The notes under the pieces: model-generated | Databases searched by the model: none | What the model saw: only the letters and a program-made list of their open reading frames with translations | What the model was told of the DNA's origin: nothing | Assembly (NCBI GenBank): GCA_015680685.1 | Contig: MNCI01008302.1 | Span: 62,001 to 126,000 of the forward strand | Direction of reading: 5' to 3' | DNA length: 64,000 nucleotides | Source: Gnetum montanum | Lineage: Eukaryota; Streptophyta; Gnetopsida; Gnetales; Gnetaceae | Made by a program: the position numbers and the translations under genes | In this document: positions 12,807-25,489 of the stretch, in pieces | Layout of the letters: each line of letters opens with the position of its first letter | Position numbering within the stretch: the first letter of the stretch is position 1

Positions 12807-14080
12807 TTTCTAGCATGGAAGCCATGAGGATAGTGTGAACTTTTAAAGGCTTACACTTCAACATGAACATATTGATGCACAAAGTCCTAAGGGTACATAG
12901 TCTTATTCTTATTATAAATAAAGATTATCATCATTACCATATACATGATCATTTTTAAATGTAAAAAGGAGGTTTTATAATTTAGGTGAAGAATTTATAA
13001 ACATTTGACAATTACAACTTTATTTCCTATGGGGATTTAAAATTTTTCCAAATCATAACTTTTTATGAAAGTTACATCATATTTTGTTGATATTTGTAAG
13101 GTTATAATTACTCATAGGACACTTGCCAACTATGGCATGTATTTCTCAAATTTTCGTAACTTCCTATGGTTATCTCCATGATATTTGTTACCAAGAAAAT
13201 ACTTGGCAACCATAGCTCAAATTTCTAATAAGTTTCTAGCATGGAAGCCATGGGGATGGTGTGAACCTTTAAAGGCTTACACATCAACATGAATGTATTG
13301 ATGCACAAAGTCGTAAGGCTACATAGTCTTATTCTTATTATAAATAAATATTATCATCATTACCATATACATGATCATTTTTAAATGTAAAAAGGAGGTT
13401 TTACAATTTAAGTAAAGAATTTATAAACATTTGAAAATTATAACTTTATTTCCTATGGGGATTTAAAATTTTTCCAAACAGTTATAACTTCTTATGAAAG
13501 TTACAACTATATTTCGTTGATATTTGTAAGGTTATAATTACTCATAGGACACTTGCGAATTATGACATGCATTTCTCAAATTTTTGTAACTTCCTATGGT
13601 TATCTCCATGATATTTGCTACCAAGAAAACACCTCAAATTTCTAATAAGTTTCTAGCATGGAAGCCATGGCGATGGTGTGAACCTTTAAAGGCTTACACA
13701 TCAACATGAATGTATTGATGCATAAAGTCCTAAGGCTACATAGTCTTATTCTTATTATAAATAAATATTATCATCATTACCATATACATGATCATTTTTA
13801 AATGTAAAACGGAGGTTTTCATGATTTAAGTGAAGAATTTATAAACATTTGACAATTAAAACTTTATTTCCTATGGGGATTTAAAATTTTTCCAAAAACT
13901 TATAACTTCTTATGGAAGGTACAACTATATTTTGTTGATATTTGTAAGGTTATAATTACTCATAGGACACTTTCCAACTCTGGCATGTATTTCTCAATTT
14001 TTTTTAACTTCCTATGGTTATCTCCATAATATTTGTTACCAAGAAAACACTTGAAAACCATAGCTAAAATTTCTAATAAA
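12807..14080 (+). repeat. three tandem copies of a 417-426-bp unit inside the LTR
   Basis: The word TTTCTAGCATGGAAGCCATG starts units at 12807, 13233 and 13650 (with G or C variants), and each unit ends with TTTCTAATAA. Units are very similar over their whole length, including ACATAGTCTTATTCTTATTA and TTTCCTATGGGGATTTAAAA. They lie directly upstream of the TATA box, so they multiply part of U3. The three units look closer to each other than the two LTR copies do, so they probably arose after insertion or in a recent source copy. Confidence 0.85.
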
Positions 14081-14182
14081 TTTATATGGAAGTTATAACT
14101 TCTAGGATGGTTATAAAGTAATCCCCTAGATATTTGTAATACCCTCACCTTCTCATGATGATTGTAACTATGCCAAAGTCAC

Positions 14183-14190
14183 TATAAAAA
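14183..14190 (+). promoter_or_regulatory. TATA box of the family C LTR
   Basis: CACTATAAAAAGGTTTC lies about 100 bp after the last 420-bp unit. The inverted copy has the matching GCTATAAAAAGGC on the minus strand near 31870, at about the same distance from the LTR end. Confidence 0.6.
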
Positions 14191-15381
14191 GGTTTCAAGG
14201 TTCGAATAGAAAGGATTTGGGGGGATTTTGGAGGAAGCATACTTAGAAGAAATTTCAATTTCGAAGGAAGCATACTTAGAAGAATATTAAAGATTGTAAA
14301 AGCATGGCTTGCTAAAGACATCAATTCAACTTCTTTTTTTTAATCCTATGAGTTCATTTCTTCCCATTTTGTTTTAGTTAATTAGCTAATAGTCTAAATA
14401 GTATCATGTTTGGCATTTAATTTTGGGATTTTTTTTAAGGTTTCTTTTGTAGCTCTATTTTTGTGAAATATTAGACTTCTATTAAGGTTTTCCATAAAAG
14501 AGCTTATGTTGTTGAAAAGCCTTTAGAGCAATTTAATAGTAATGTCTTAATGAAATTGCCTATTTTGAGCATAAAGGATCCAAGAAAATATTTAGTGTTT
14601 GGAGATGACTGAAAAAGATTCATTTTTTTAAATTGTATTGCCTTAGTATTTCAATCTAGAAATTATCAAAATTTTTTGAAGGCTCTATTGAATGCAATTC
14701 TTGCCAAATATTAACTAGCCAAAATAGAGACTTGTACTTTGTTGTTTACATAGCATTTTTTATAGTATACTAAGATTGTCTTTTTATGAAATTGCTTGTT
14801 TAGCTTAGAGGGTTTTGGATAATTCATAGTTAGATTGAATTCGAATAGCTTTATTGCAAAGAGTTTTCATGTGTTAATTTATCTTGCCTAAATATTTTTT
14901 ATTTCACACAAATCTACATTCTTTTCTTTCTGTTTCTAAGTCCATTGAATCTCGTTCTATTTCTAGTCTTCTTATGGAATTTTCTCTCTAAGGGAAATTA
15001 GGAGTAGATTGACAAATTTGTGCTCAAACATTATTGCAAATTTTTATTTGTTACAAGTAACGTACTATAGGGACTATATAGACTAAGTGACTTGACAAAA
15101 TAGGAACCTTCAACAACTCACATTATTTGACAAAGTTAGTTAAATTTCTTTTATGAAAGCCAATTATAGTTTCATACACAACCCAACCATTTCAACATTC
15201 ACAATAGCAAACACATACTCACATAATCACTGATTCTATTTGTAGGTATCTAGGCATTGGTGTTGCCAAAGAATACGAAGCACCTAAAACCTATTTGAAG
15301 AACATGTTTGTTTCCCATGACCCAGGTCACGAGACCCGAAGGCCCCAATGTTGGTAGTCCCAAACAGTTTCCAACACTATT

Positions 15382-15700
15382 ATTTTAAGTCAAATTGTAT
15401 AAGTTTTCACAACCTTGCAACCTTCTCTATTATGTTTGTTGAGGATGGATTACACACCTCCTGTGGTTAGTCTAATTATATGAGGTTATACAGCAAAGCA
15501 ACCTACTCTTTTGTATATAATTAAGTGGGGTTGCATGCTTGAGCAACCTATTGTTTTGAGTGAAATTATATTAGGTTGCATAACTGAGCAACCTAGTATT
15601 TTATATATAATCCTCATATATTGCATGCCCTAGTGACCTACTATTTTATGAATATTTATGAGTTTCATGCTTGTGATCCTCATGTACATTATATTAATAT
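15382..15700. repeat. degenerate AT-rich tandem array, right part
   Basis: It continues the array of 9490-11175 with the same words: TTTTAAGTCAAATTGTATAAG, GGGGTTGCATGCTTGAGCAACC and TTAGGTTGCATAACTGAGC. It fades out near 15700. Confidence 0.7.
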
Positions 15701-16376
15701 TTTAGATAATTAATTTTGGACATGTAGCTAAATCTCTCTAAAATTTGACATGTATGAATGACTATTTTTGAAAATTTTCTGAAATATATCATTAATTACA
15801 ACTATATAGAAATTTTGATTACATTAAAAATATTTCTAGAAATGCATTTATAAATAATATTATTTTTTATCAAAATAGATTAGAATCAAATTGAAAATAA
15901 AATTATTATACTTTGTGATAACAAAATAGACATGTTCATATGAGAATTCACCTAAAAATATAATAATTACAATTGTACTGAACTATTCATTACAATAAAA
16001 GGATTTTTAAAAATGCATCTTGAAATAATATTGTTATTTATCAAAATACTTAGGAATTAATTTGAAAAATAAAATTATTATAATTTTCAATAGTAAAACA
16101 AACATACTTGTATGAGAATTTACATAAAAATATAATTAGAAGAAATTAGATGAACATAAATGAATATATAAAAAAAATGATAAATAGACGAATGTATATT
16201 CAAATATTCTATTGGTAGTAATTGTAATAGGAAGTGAAAATTGATTATAGTCTACTTGCAAGCAATAAAAAGGTTGCTCAAAAATGACTCGTTAATGAAA
16301 GTAGTAGCTAGATTGTAAAGGTTACTCAAAAAATGACTATTTAATGAAAGCATTACCTGGATCATATTTTGTCTCT
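15701..16376. other. AT-rich stretch, nothing recognised
   Basis: Very AT-rich sequence with two loosely similar parts: AAAATTATTATA occurs near 15900 and near 16070, each followed by a TATGAGAATT word. This suggests an old duplication of about 170 bp. No coding or RNA feature is supported. Confidence 0.4.
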
Positions 16377-16381
16377 GTCAT

Positions 16382-17170
16382 TGATGAATCACGGTCTGTC
16401 AGGTCCTGTTATCAGACCTCTGTTATCGGAACCCTGATACAAGATACCTGTCATCTATAAATAAGAGGTAGACAGATCTGGTAGGTAGTTTTTAGAATTT
16501 CTCTTAAGTGTTTAGTTTTAAGTAGTTCTTCTCTCAACCCTTCTCTCCCAGTGCATGCTTGCAGTGTGGTGATTGTAATTGTACAACATCCTTATTCGAG
16601 TGTGACGTACTTGGACACGCACATGACCAGCAATAAAGATCAAGATTACTTCATCATTGAAGCATCCACTTAGCTTATTTATTTATTTATTTATTATTTA
16701 CTACTTTCTTAGTTAATATCTCTTCACCCTAAACTCCTTTTAAACACCGAATCAGTACGACTTGATCATGAGCATTTAAGTGTGACTACTTGATAACCCA
16801 GTAGCGTACCTAGGATCTACGCTTGGTAATCCTAGTGGTAGTCATGCACGAGGTCCAAGATGTGTATGGATGATTGAGGAATGGATGCTCATTGCACTTC
16901 GGCTAGCTTCGATGCTCTCTCTTAGCTTAGTTAATATTATTTTCCATTATCTCTAGGAATAGCATTAGTATAGGAACAGATCATACACCTCACTCTGGAC
17001 TAAACCATACATGACCAAGTTAACACTAGTCCAAATGGGAAGACAACGAACTACGATCTAAGAATAATTGTCTAGATACCACAACTAGTCCGTCTACAAA
17101 GTTCGACCAGATTATGTGTGAAATGCTCATATTCATATGGTTGAGTGTAGGGGTACCTTGCCACTCATCA
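16382..17170 (+). mobile_element. solo LTR of family A
   Basis: It starts TGATGAAT and ends ACTCATCA, and it is flanked by a perfect 5-bp target duplication GTCAT (16377-16381 and 17171-17175). The middle has TATAAATAAGAGGTAG (16456 onward), GTTATC words in U3, an ATTTATTTATTT run near 16677, and the family end GGTTGAGTGTAGGGGTACCT. The length of 789 bp agrees with the 800-bp LTR at 6292. No internal sequence is present, so the element was removed by LTR recombination. Confidence 0.93.
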
Positions 17171-17175
17171 GTCAT

Positions 17176-19248
17176 TGATGATGAAAATATGAAATATTCT
17201 TCTATGACCTATGATGCTTCTACAATTCTTGAATTCTAAAATGTAGAGATTCAAAAGGATATGAATGAATTTTGAATTGTGTTAGATATTGAAATGTGTA
17301 TGAAGTGAAGAAAATGACAAGTAGAATGCCTAATATTTATGGATGTGCTTTCCACATGTGCCATCACTGTCTTCAATTAGACCTATGGACTGTTAATCAA
17401 GATATATCTTTGTATTGTGTTTCTTCATAAATTAAGATATATTTTATAGTTGTATCTTAATGTAAATGTATTTTAACATTAATTACACATGTAATTGTTT
17501 TAACAGTTTTTTTGTAAAACACATCCAAAGAAAATACATGTTATAGTTCATGGTCAAAATTCTTTGTAATTTGGTGAAGAAATAAAGGTAGATACGTTTG
17601 CCTTATTTTTTCAAAAATCTGGCATTATGGCTTCATGTTACTGGAATTTAAGACCTCATACATCCTAGCTTATGGAAGGTAAGAATGCTTCAAAAGCTAC
17701 AAAATTTAATACACCAGTCTTGTACACTGGGCATTCTAGTTTTGTATGCTAGATAGCCTTCAAAGAAAACATACAAGATTTGGTTTTAATCTTGTACACT
17801 AGAAATGAAAATTCTATATGATGGGAGTGTACATAGGTAGAATACGAAGAGGAAAGGATTAGATAAAATTATTCGTATGCTACATGTAGGTGTTCCACAT
17901 ATGATAGAAGGTGTTAAAAATCTATAAATAATCATGATAGAATTAATGGCAACAAGAAAAGGACCAAAGGCCTATTTAAATGATAATCTATTTCATTGCA
18001 AGGACTTTTGGCATTTTGCATTTACATCGAAACTTAGACTTCTAAGCAATGAAAATTTTCAAGAGTGCATGATGAACATCATCATTTTTTTGTAGTGCAG
18101 ATCATAGTAGGAAATAAAACTAATGGCAAGCTTGAATGCTAGATTATAAGGAATCCTTGGAGGTAGATTCAACTATAGAACACATCCTACCAGTTGCATT
18201 GGGTTCTAAGCATTTTTCCTTGAGTTCTTGGGCATAAAAATCTAAAAACTTATATTTTCTGAACTTTGCTGCTATAAACTTTTCATCATTTTAATACAGT
18301 GGGATCATATGCTCATTGTCATGTCCCAATTTCCAAATGATGCTACTACTTAATAAAGATGGTGTCTCTTCACAAAAAAGTGTTATTGTTAGCATAACAA
18401 GACTCAAAAGGGTAGTTGTAATTAAGTCTCAAAAGGGTAGTTGTAATAACAAACATGTCTCTTAAGGTAACCTTTGAGGGTTTGACCTAAGCCATTTATT
18501 TCCAAGGTTGGAGGTCATGCTAACATGGAGAGGTAGAGCCAGTATAGGCAAGTCATGAGAGCTAAGTGAAGTAAGATAGAAACTAGACTAGCCATCCCTT
18601 CTAGCCAAGTTATAGGCCTAACTATGGTGGTAATGCTGGATTTCCTCTAAGGGATAGATGCAAAGGAAGAGAACCCCAAGGAACACTCTCAGAGCATGAT
18701 TCAGATACACTATTCCATACCAATAAGGCATTCTCTTTTTTTTTTTTACATTTTTCTATTATTTTCTTTATACATAATGTCAAATACCAAATATACTTTG
18801 CATTTGGCATATTTTATTCATACACATAATGTCTAATATATTGTATATTTGACATTTCCATGACATTTTGGGATGGAATATCACACTCATAATCATTATT
18901 TTGCATTTTAGTAATAGATCCTCTAAGTCCTCATTTGATCAAAAAGATTGCTTGAGGGTCTCATAGATCATTCTTAGGGCCTATGGATCTATAGATTAAA
19001 CTATTTTGATGGGAATCTTTGACCCTCCAACACCAAATTTTTCCATTGCTACAGTTTTTGGTGTTAGAAAGAAGGCCTTTACCTAACATATTTTTCTAAA
19101 CCTATTGCAATATTTTCCTATTTCTATGTTTTGTTCAAGATCACATTTTTTCAATAGTTTAATTTAAAAATACAATTGATTTTACCTTTTACAATGTGTA
19201 AACCACAACCAGTTTTAGCCAAAACACATTTTTTTCTATCACTAATTA
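17176..19248. other. AT-rich intergenic stretch
   Basis: No domain recognised. Visible details are a short direct repeat (TCTCAAAAGGGTAGTTGTAAT near 18402 and 18425) and several poly-A/T runs. The short frame at 18622-18810 has no recognisable content. This is the sequence into which Ogre-1 was inserted on my reading. Confidence 0.4.
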
Positions 19249-19253
19249 CAATG

Positions 19254-20736
19254 TGTAGCAACTGAAAAATTTGATCACTAGAAACCAAAAATATCAGCAC
19301 AAGAACCTTAACACCAAATTCCTAGGGCCTTTGAAAAATGGAATCCAAGGTGCCTTGGATAGTTTGGCAGATCACCCAGGGACTTACAAGATGCAAAATG
19401 GGGGTAGAAAGAATAAAAACTGCAAATCTAAATAACCAAAAGAAAACACAAATTGCACAAAAACTAAAATCTTAAAACTTTATTAAAAAATAAATAATGA
19501 GTTCAAGAGATATGTACCAATGCCTGTAGGAGACCAAAGAGGGGTTCATTTGGACCAGGGTTCATAGTTTGTTGAAGTTGATGAGATCCAGTCCATGATC
19601 CAAATGCACCATAACTTTTAATGTTATTGAAACCTCCTCTCTTACTACTCTAGATCTACAACATTGGTCATTGCTAGGGAATGAAAAATGTGAAGGATGT
19701 GGATTGCTAGAATGCTTCATGCTGGGATTTAAGGTGATAAGAATGCAATGTGGAAGCCATAAACTCAAAAATTCCAATGAGATAAAGAGGGTCACAAGGT
19801 CATAAGGGTTCCATGATAAGGATATTTGAGAAGCTACATTTCTGCAAATGTGCAAGAACTTCTAGATGCTACAAATTCCAAAGTGTATGAATGCCAAAGG
19901 TGTGGAACCTGAAAATGGTGTGGGGTTTAGAATTTATAGGTTTTGGGCCATGAATGGGGCTAAAAATTGGTTGTAATTTGAATTTAAATTGGTTGACAAA
20001 TTGCTGCAAATTTCTACCATGTAGAAGTGAGATGGGATCCCAAATTGGTGGGTTACTATGTATGGAAAGTGCCATACCCCCATGGCCATTCTATTTATTA
20101 TAAATAGTAACAGGGCCACACCATCCACACTAGATTTTTTCTTCCATGATGGGCCTTTAACCTTCCTTACTAGAGTACATGGTCAATGTTGAAGTCTATG
20201 GAGTATTGAAATCTTATCCAAGTTTCTTTTCCACTAGGGATAAGGTGTGTCAATGCTAGGAGAGAACATCAATGCTAGAGGAATGAAACATCAATGTTGG
20301 AGGGGAGGTTATACCCCTCCATGCTAAGTATTAGTGGTTCCACACTCCTCCACACTAGTGGTAGGTGACATCTGCCTCCCCCTTCCCCAACACCTCTTGA
20401 AACTAAGGGTAGATGGACTACATCCGTCATGCATGCATTTCCAACATAGAAAGCACTATCCCATCCATAAAACCCATCAAATTTCCATTTTTGACATCCC
20501 AAAAGGCATTCTGACCCCATAAGCTTAAATATAGATAGTACATGACCTTTTCTACTTGGGGATGAGGCTTTGACCACTTTTGAGGCATTTTTCAGCTCCA
20601 AAAGAATGAGATATGTGAGATTTCCCCTCATGAGTTGTAATCTTCATCTTTACAATGAATTTTTACCTCAAGTTTCGTGGGGTGGAGGTTACATGGCGAA
20701 AAATGATTACAACATAAAAATTTTAGTGGTGTTTCA
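19254..20736 (-). repeat. 3' LTR of Ogre-1
   Basis: The right edge GTGGTGTTTCA is followed by GGCCCCTCTTTATTGG, the reverse complement of a polypurine tract. It matches the Ogre-2 LTR edge (GGTGTTTCA followed by CTAGCCCCTATTTTTC at 36102). The left edge TGTAGCAACTGAAAA matches TATAGCAACCGAAAA at the start of the Ogre-2 right LTR. A shared CAGGGACTTA lies about 130 bp inside both. A minus-strand TATA-like word (TATTTATAATAAATAG) is near 20092-20107. Length is 1483 bp. Short frames within it (19562-19855, 19869-20128, 20275-20761) have no recognisable content. Confidence 0.68.
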
Positions 20737-21654
20737 ATGGCCCCTCTTTATTGGTATCTAGTGGATTGACCCAAGAGACACTAACAAAGAATACAAAAAC
20801 ATGACAATAGGTCCACCAACAATGTTTCATCTCTATAGTTAACCTAGTCATGTTGAACCTTGCTGAAGAGTGCTTGTTATGATGGAATAAGGCTATGATG
20901 GGAAGATGGTAATGGGGTTATGAAAATATGGTTATGAGGGATAACAATGCATTTCAAGTGTTGACATCATGGCTATAGTGTGGCATTGGCATGTAGGTTA
21001 GGCCATTTAGAAGTGTGGCTTACTTGGTAAATGCATTTAAGGAACCAACACTTTGCCCCTACGTTTCTTCAACCATTGGGCTCATCCCTTATGTTCAAAG
21101 TCATTGGTCTTTACTATCCATCCAACTTGGCAATTTGGATCCCTATTTTTTTTTTGGGATGAAACCTTCATTGGGTTTCTTTACCAAGGCTAGTTAGATT
21201 TGGTTTGCACATTAGGTAGTTGTGTTACACTCAATGGACCTGGAGGTTATCCCATCAATCAAGATGCATTATGTTCGATGAACTTAATGATTTTCCACTA
21301 AATGAGATGTGTTACATTCAAGTGGACTTGGAGGTGGGGAATGACAAAAGGATGTCATATAGCCATAAATGCATGAATGTTAGACATTTTTCAACATTGT
21401 TGCTCACAATATCAAAGATCATGATAAGGCAATGGGGTTCAAGGAGTAGTGCTAGATGGAGGGCAATGGTACAAGCACTCTTGACATATTAGGATAAGCT
21501 CACCAAATCCTATACATCAAGGTCACATAGTGGCTTACTATAGCAATGGGTTGCATCTTTGCATTGGTTCCAGGCTTCATCCTACAAACACAACTCCAAG
21601 AGGACATTACAATGCATACAAGCCACATAGTATGATTAGCTGACAAATAAAGCT
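20737..21654 (-). other. 3' spacer of Ogre-1 between integrase and LTR
   Basis: Non-coding. It includes the polypurine tract and two partial copies of a block around GTGTTACA-CTCAATGGACCTGG (21223) and GTGTTACATTCAAGTGGACT (21310), which correspond to the doubled block at 36551-36620 in Ogre-2. Confidence 0.5.
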
Positions 21655-21905
21655 AGAGCTACCCAAGATATCAAAGTTACTAGTTTAAGTCCATGGTATT
21701 AGCTTAAGGCCTTAGTAAAATGTGTTGTTAGTTTAAGGTTGTAGTAGACTATGGTGCTAGTATAAGACCTCAGTTGGCTGTAGTTTTGATTTAAAACCAT
21801 GATAGGCTATGGTACCAATATCATGCCTTGATAGGCCATATCATTGGTTTAAGGCCTCAGAAGGCTATATTGTTGGTTTAAGGCCTCGCCAAGCCATCAA
21901 AAGAT
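21655..21905 (-). repeat. hairpin-monomer array downstream of integrase (Ogre-1)
   Basis: About seven units of 30-40 bp begin with CTAGTTTAAG-like words and contain a short inverted repeat, such as TGCCTTGATAGGCCA and AGGCCTCAGAAGGCT. Ogre-2 has equivalent arrays at 37236-37590, 41190-41605 and 46857-47053. Confidence 0.7.
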
Positions 21906-21949
21906 TCATGCAAGCTTGCTTGATGTTAGCTATGAACATCATTGTAGGC

Positions 21950-23100
21950 TACATGTAATATAACTCTAAATAGAAATGATTAACTAGGTTGGCCAACTGA
22001 TTTCCATCCATGTATGCAATCCTAAATGCTCCATTGTCATAGGCTCTAGTTACTAGGAAGGGCCCTTCCTAGTTGTTTGAGAATTTATCTACATGCTCTC
22101 GGATGGCTTTGAGAACTAGGTCACCTTCCTTGATCTTATGCTTGGTCAATTTATGGTGGTGCTGCCATTTCTACCTCTCTTAATACTCCTTGACATGAGC
22201 AAGCATCCATATTCATTGGTTCTTTACCAAGTCTAGGTCCACAATCCACAACTCCTTACTCTGCTCATCATTGATGAAGTGAGTTAAGGCTACTTGGAGC
22301 AGTGACACCTACAATTCAAGAGGTAAAACAATTTCAAAACCATGAACCAAGCTATAAGGTGTTAGATCAATTTTTGTATGGTAAGTTGTCTAATAGGCGC
22401 AAAGTACATGGACAAGCACTCTCATGCCATTTACGCTTCTTGTTGTTGAGCATCTTCTTAAACAAGTTGATAATGGCCTTGTTGCTTGCTTCCACTTGTT
22501 CATTGGCTTGAGGATAATAAGTTGATGAGAAAGAATGTTTAATGCCCTGAAATAAATCCTTTGTTTCTTCGCTACTAAATTGTAGTCCATTGTCTATGAC
22601 TATGGTCATAGGTATGCTAAAATGGGCTACTATGTTATCTAATATGAATTTACAAACTTTTTTAGATGTTTCTTTTCTTAAGGGAATAACTTCAACCCAC
22701 TTGGTAAAGTATTCAATCATGGTGATGATAAAACTATGCCCTGTTGAAGACTTAGGCATTATAGGTCCAATGATATCCAACCCCCATCATTGAAATGACC
22801 AAGTGATCTAAGTAGTGTACAACTCAGTAGGTGGTACATGAATGAGATTACTATGCCTTAGAACATGTCATATGTCTCAACCTTTTGAAGGTAATTACCT
22901 TCCATATAGGGCCAACAGTAACCTAACTACCTAATTTTAGCAACCATGGCTCTAGTTTCTATATGTCCTCCACAAACAGCCTCATGAACTTGCTCTAGGA
23001 CTATTCTAGCTTCGATTTTACTTAATAACTTTAATAATACACCATCGTATGAGCATTGACATAATGTGTTATCACCTACTATGACATATTAATTTGATCA
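21950..23100 (-). pseudogene. pol: integrase of Ogre-1
   Basis: The zinc-binding part near 23000-22870 reads HEAVCGGH, then WPYMEGNY; the second cysteine pair is damaged. The catalytic core at 22780-22367 reads MDIIGPIMPKSSTGH, then VIDNGLQFSSEE, then QANEQVEASNKA, so Asp, Asp and Glu of the DDE triad are kept. The KSS-GH block and the YYPQAN-Q-EASNK block are typical of the Tat/Ogre lineage rather than Athila. Stops and a shift follow, and the C-terminal part runs toward 21950 (GPFLVTRAY-like). It inserts element cDNA into DNA in an active copy. Confidence 0.85.
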
Positions 23101-23114
23101 TTTACATACAATGT

Positions 23115-24250
23115 CGTTTTAAGTAGTAGTTAGTCCTTGTGAAGATTCACCATGCATAAGGTAAAATTTGATATCATCGTACCACTCCCTATCAGGAACA
23201 GTATGAAATATAGCCACAAAGGTATCCTCAACACTCTGCATGATGGGGATAACAGAGTCTATAGTCAAGGTAGACAACTTACAAAACACATCTAGCATCA
23301 TACTAAGGCTAACATTGTAATTGCATTGGCTATGGCATTCTCATTTCAGGGTATGTGTTGGATATCAACATCTATAACTTGTTGCAATAATTGCTTTCCT
23401 AGGTCATAGTAAGGCTATAAATGTTTGTCTTTGCATGCATAAACCTCAATTACTTGGTTGACCACAAATTGTAAGTCACCTCTAATCATTAATTTCTTGA
23501 ATCCTAGGTCATGAGCTATAATCGAACCTTTGATCAAACCTTCATACTCTGCTACATTGTTGGTACATGGAAACTTAAAATAGTAGGTGAAGGATTGAAT
23601 TTCACCAAATGGGAATGTTATGATGGAAGAAACACTACTTTCATGAGTCATTGAATCTCTATCAAAGTACATGACCACCTCATAGCGCTCATGCACTTGG
23701 CTAACCGTGTTGACATGTTCATCAAGGAACCCAAGATCTATGGTTTGTTGGTCATCAAAGAGTAATATAGTGAATTTTATGACTATAGCTTGACCTTTTG
23801 TTAAGGATTGAGAGATGTAATGAAGGTTAAACTCCACTATTATGGATTTCTATTGGGCTATATGGTTATTCTCATAGATGTTGGTCATTATGGCTCTAAG
23901 TACATTGCCTTTGTAAATGATGTTGATTTGGTGTATGAAGAGGTAGTGTTTCTACTTTTTTAATGAGAATACTAGTGCTAGATAATACTTTTTCACTACA
24001 ATGTATTGAGTCTCATTAGCAACTAATGCATTGCTAAGGTAGTATACTAGTGTCTCTACTCCATCATCATGTTTTGAATAGAGTAGAGAGGTAATGGACA
24101 TGTCAAAGATAGAAAGGTGGATGTAAAATAGTTTATCCTCTTGAAAAGGATAGACTATTAGCAACTATGCCAACTCTTACTTAAGGTTTTTAAAGGCCTC
24201 TTGGCATTGTGTCATCCACTCATAGTGAACTCCTTTCTTAAGCAAGTGTT
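23115..24250 (-). pseudogene. pol: dual RNase H region of Ogre-1
   Basis: Two RNase H-like segments are present. The first (24164-23880) reads LFYIHLSIFDMSITSLL, then VYYLSNALVANETQY and YLALVFSLKK, the usual retroelement RNase H. The second (23715-23415) reads MYFDRDSMTHESS, then CTNNVAEYEGLIKGS and GDLQFVVNQV, an additional RNase H of the archaeal-like type. A second RNase H of this kind is a hallmark of the Tat/Ogre lineage. In the second domain the motif YFDG is YFDRD, and the CTNN-AEYE and GDSQLV-type blocks are largely kept. A short linker frame lies at 23301-23119. Confidence 0.85.
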
Positions 24251-24289
24251 ACATGGGTTGTAGCTTATCTATAAGCCTAGTGATAAACC

Positions 24290-25110
24290 TATGGATAAAT
24301 TGTAATCTATCTTATAATCCTCAAAGCTTCTTAAAGTTGGTAGATGCTACTAATGTGGAGATGGCCCTAACCTTATTAGGATCGACACATATCCCTACTT
24401 CAGATACTATAGAGCCAAGCATCTTACTGGTCTTGACACTAAAGACACACTTCTTGGGATTGAACCTAAGTTCATACTTAAGGCATTGTTTAAGTACAAG
24501 GTCTAGGTCATGTGCATGGTTGTTAGCTACTTTAGACTTAACAACTATGTCATCTATGTATTCGTTGAGCAAACCTAACATGTAGTCACTTTAGATATAC
24601 ATCATGGCTCTTTGATAGGTTACTCCAACATTCTTAAGGCCAAAGCACATCATGATATAGCAAAAGGTACCCTAAGGAGTCATGAAGATCATGGTAAGCT
24701 AATGTTCTAGGTTAATCCTTATCTAGTTATATCCTGAGAACCCATCTATAAAGGATAATAAGGCATGTCCATTCGTAATACTAATAAGTTGATTAATAAT
24801 AGGCAAAGAAAAGTCATCCTTGATGGTTTAATTATTTAGGTCTTTGAAATAAATGTAAATATAGACACTCCCATTAACCTTAGGGACTACCACTATGTTG
24901 GATACCAATTTTGGATAGTCAACAACCCTAATGAAACTAACTTCATAGAGTTTTTTGATTTCATCATAGACTACCAAGGCCAAATCAAGTCTAATCTTAT
25001 GCAATTTTTGCTTGAATAGTCTAATGCTAGGATCAATATGATGTTGTGTTGTACTAGGTATGGGTCTAGGCCTTTCATATCTTCATATAACCAAGCAAAG
25101 GCCTTGATGT
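24290..25110 (-). pseudogene. pol: reverse transcriptase of Ogre-1
   Basis: On the minus strand from about 25075 the frame gives a palm start (VVPKVNGSVYIYI), then KDDFSLPIINQL, LLSFIDGFSGYN and GTFCYIMMCFGLKN. The catalytic block EYIDDIVVKSK near 24570-24540 keeps the two aspartates. The thumb and connection (NPKKCVFSVKTSKMLG) follow to 24321. Several in-frame stops sit where Gln or Trp codons are expected. The N-terminal part continues to the region that would hold the protease-RT intron. Confidence 0.88.
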
Positions 25111-25489
25111 TATCTTGTAGGAGCTTAGTAATGTCTTGAGTCTTTTAAGGTTCTAGTGAGGAACTTAGTTTTAGAGTTTTCTCCTCACCACTATGTGTTG
25201 TGATGAGAACCTCAACTAGAGAGTCTTCAGTCATGTTACTAGCCTCTAGGTCAATGGTTTTAACTAGGTCTTTAGACCATTCTAGAGGTTTCTCAATAGA
25301 GGCTATGTGATGAACATGACTCTCAGGCTTAAGATCTAGGCAATCAAGATAAATACACCATTATACATCATCATAAGGTCCTATTAGGCTCAAAGGTAAA
25401 CTAATCCACTCCCAAGTACTCATACTTCAATCCTACATGTCAACCATAAGCACATTAAGTGGCACCTGGGTAAACATGAGTAAATAATA

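Larger units (their letters stand above)
11181..15376 (+). mobile_element. solo LTR of family C, 4.2 kb
   Basis: The tandem array is interrupted exactly here. CTACT (11176-11180) precedes and CTATT (15377-15381) follows, a 5-bp target duplication differing by one C/T transition, and the array continues afterwards. The end GTTTCCAACA matches the inner end of the inverted copy at 30568. The region 15055-15376 matches the reverse complement of 30568-30850 in blocks (for example GACAAAATAGGAA and CTATTTGAAGA). The start carries GATGGAGTAGACT, matching CATGGAGTAGGAG at the start of the other copy, though the first bases TG have become TT. No coding domain is inside, which fits a solo LTR left by LTR-LTR recombination. 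Confidence 0.7.

Noticed and set aside
19562-20761. Cluster of short frames on both strands
   Set aside because: They fall inside the Ogre-1 3' LTR and lack recognisable motifs.
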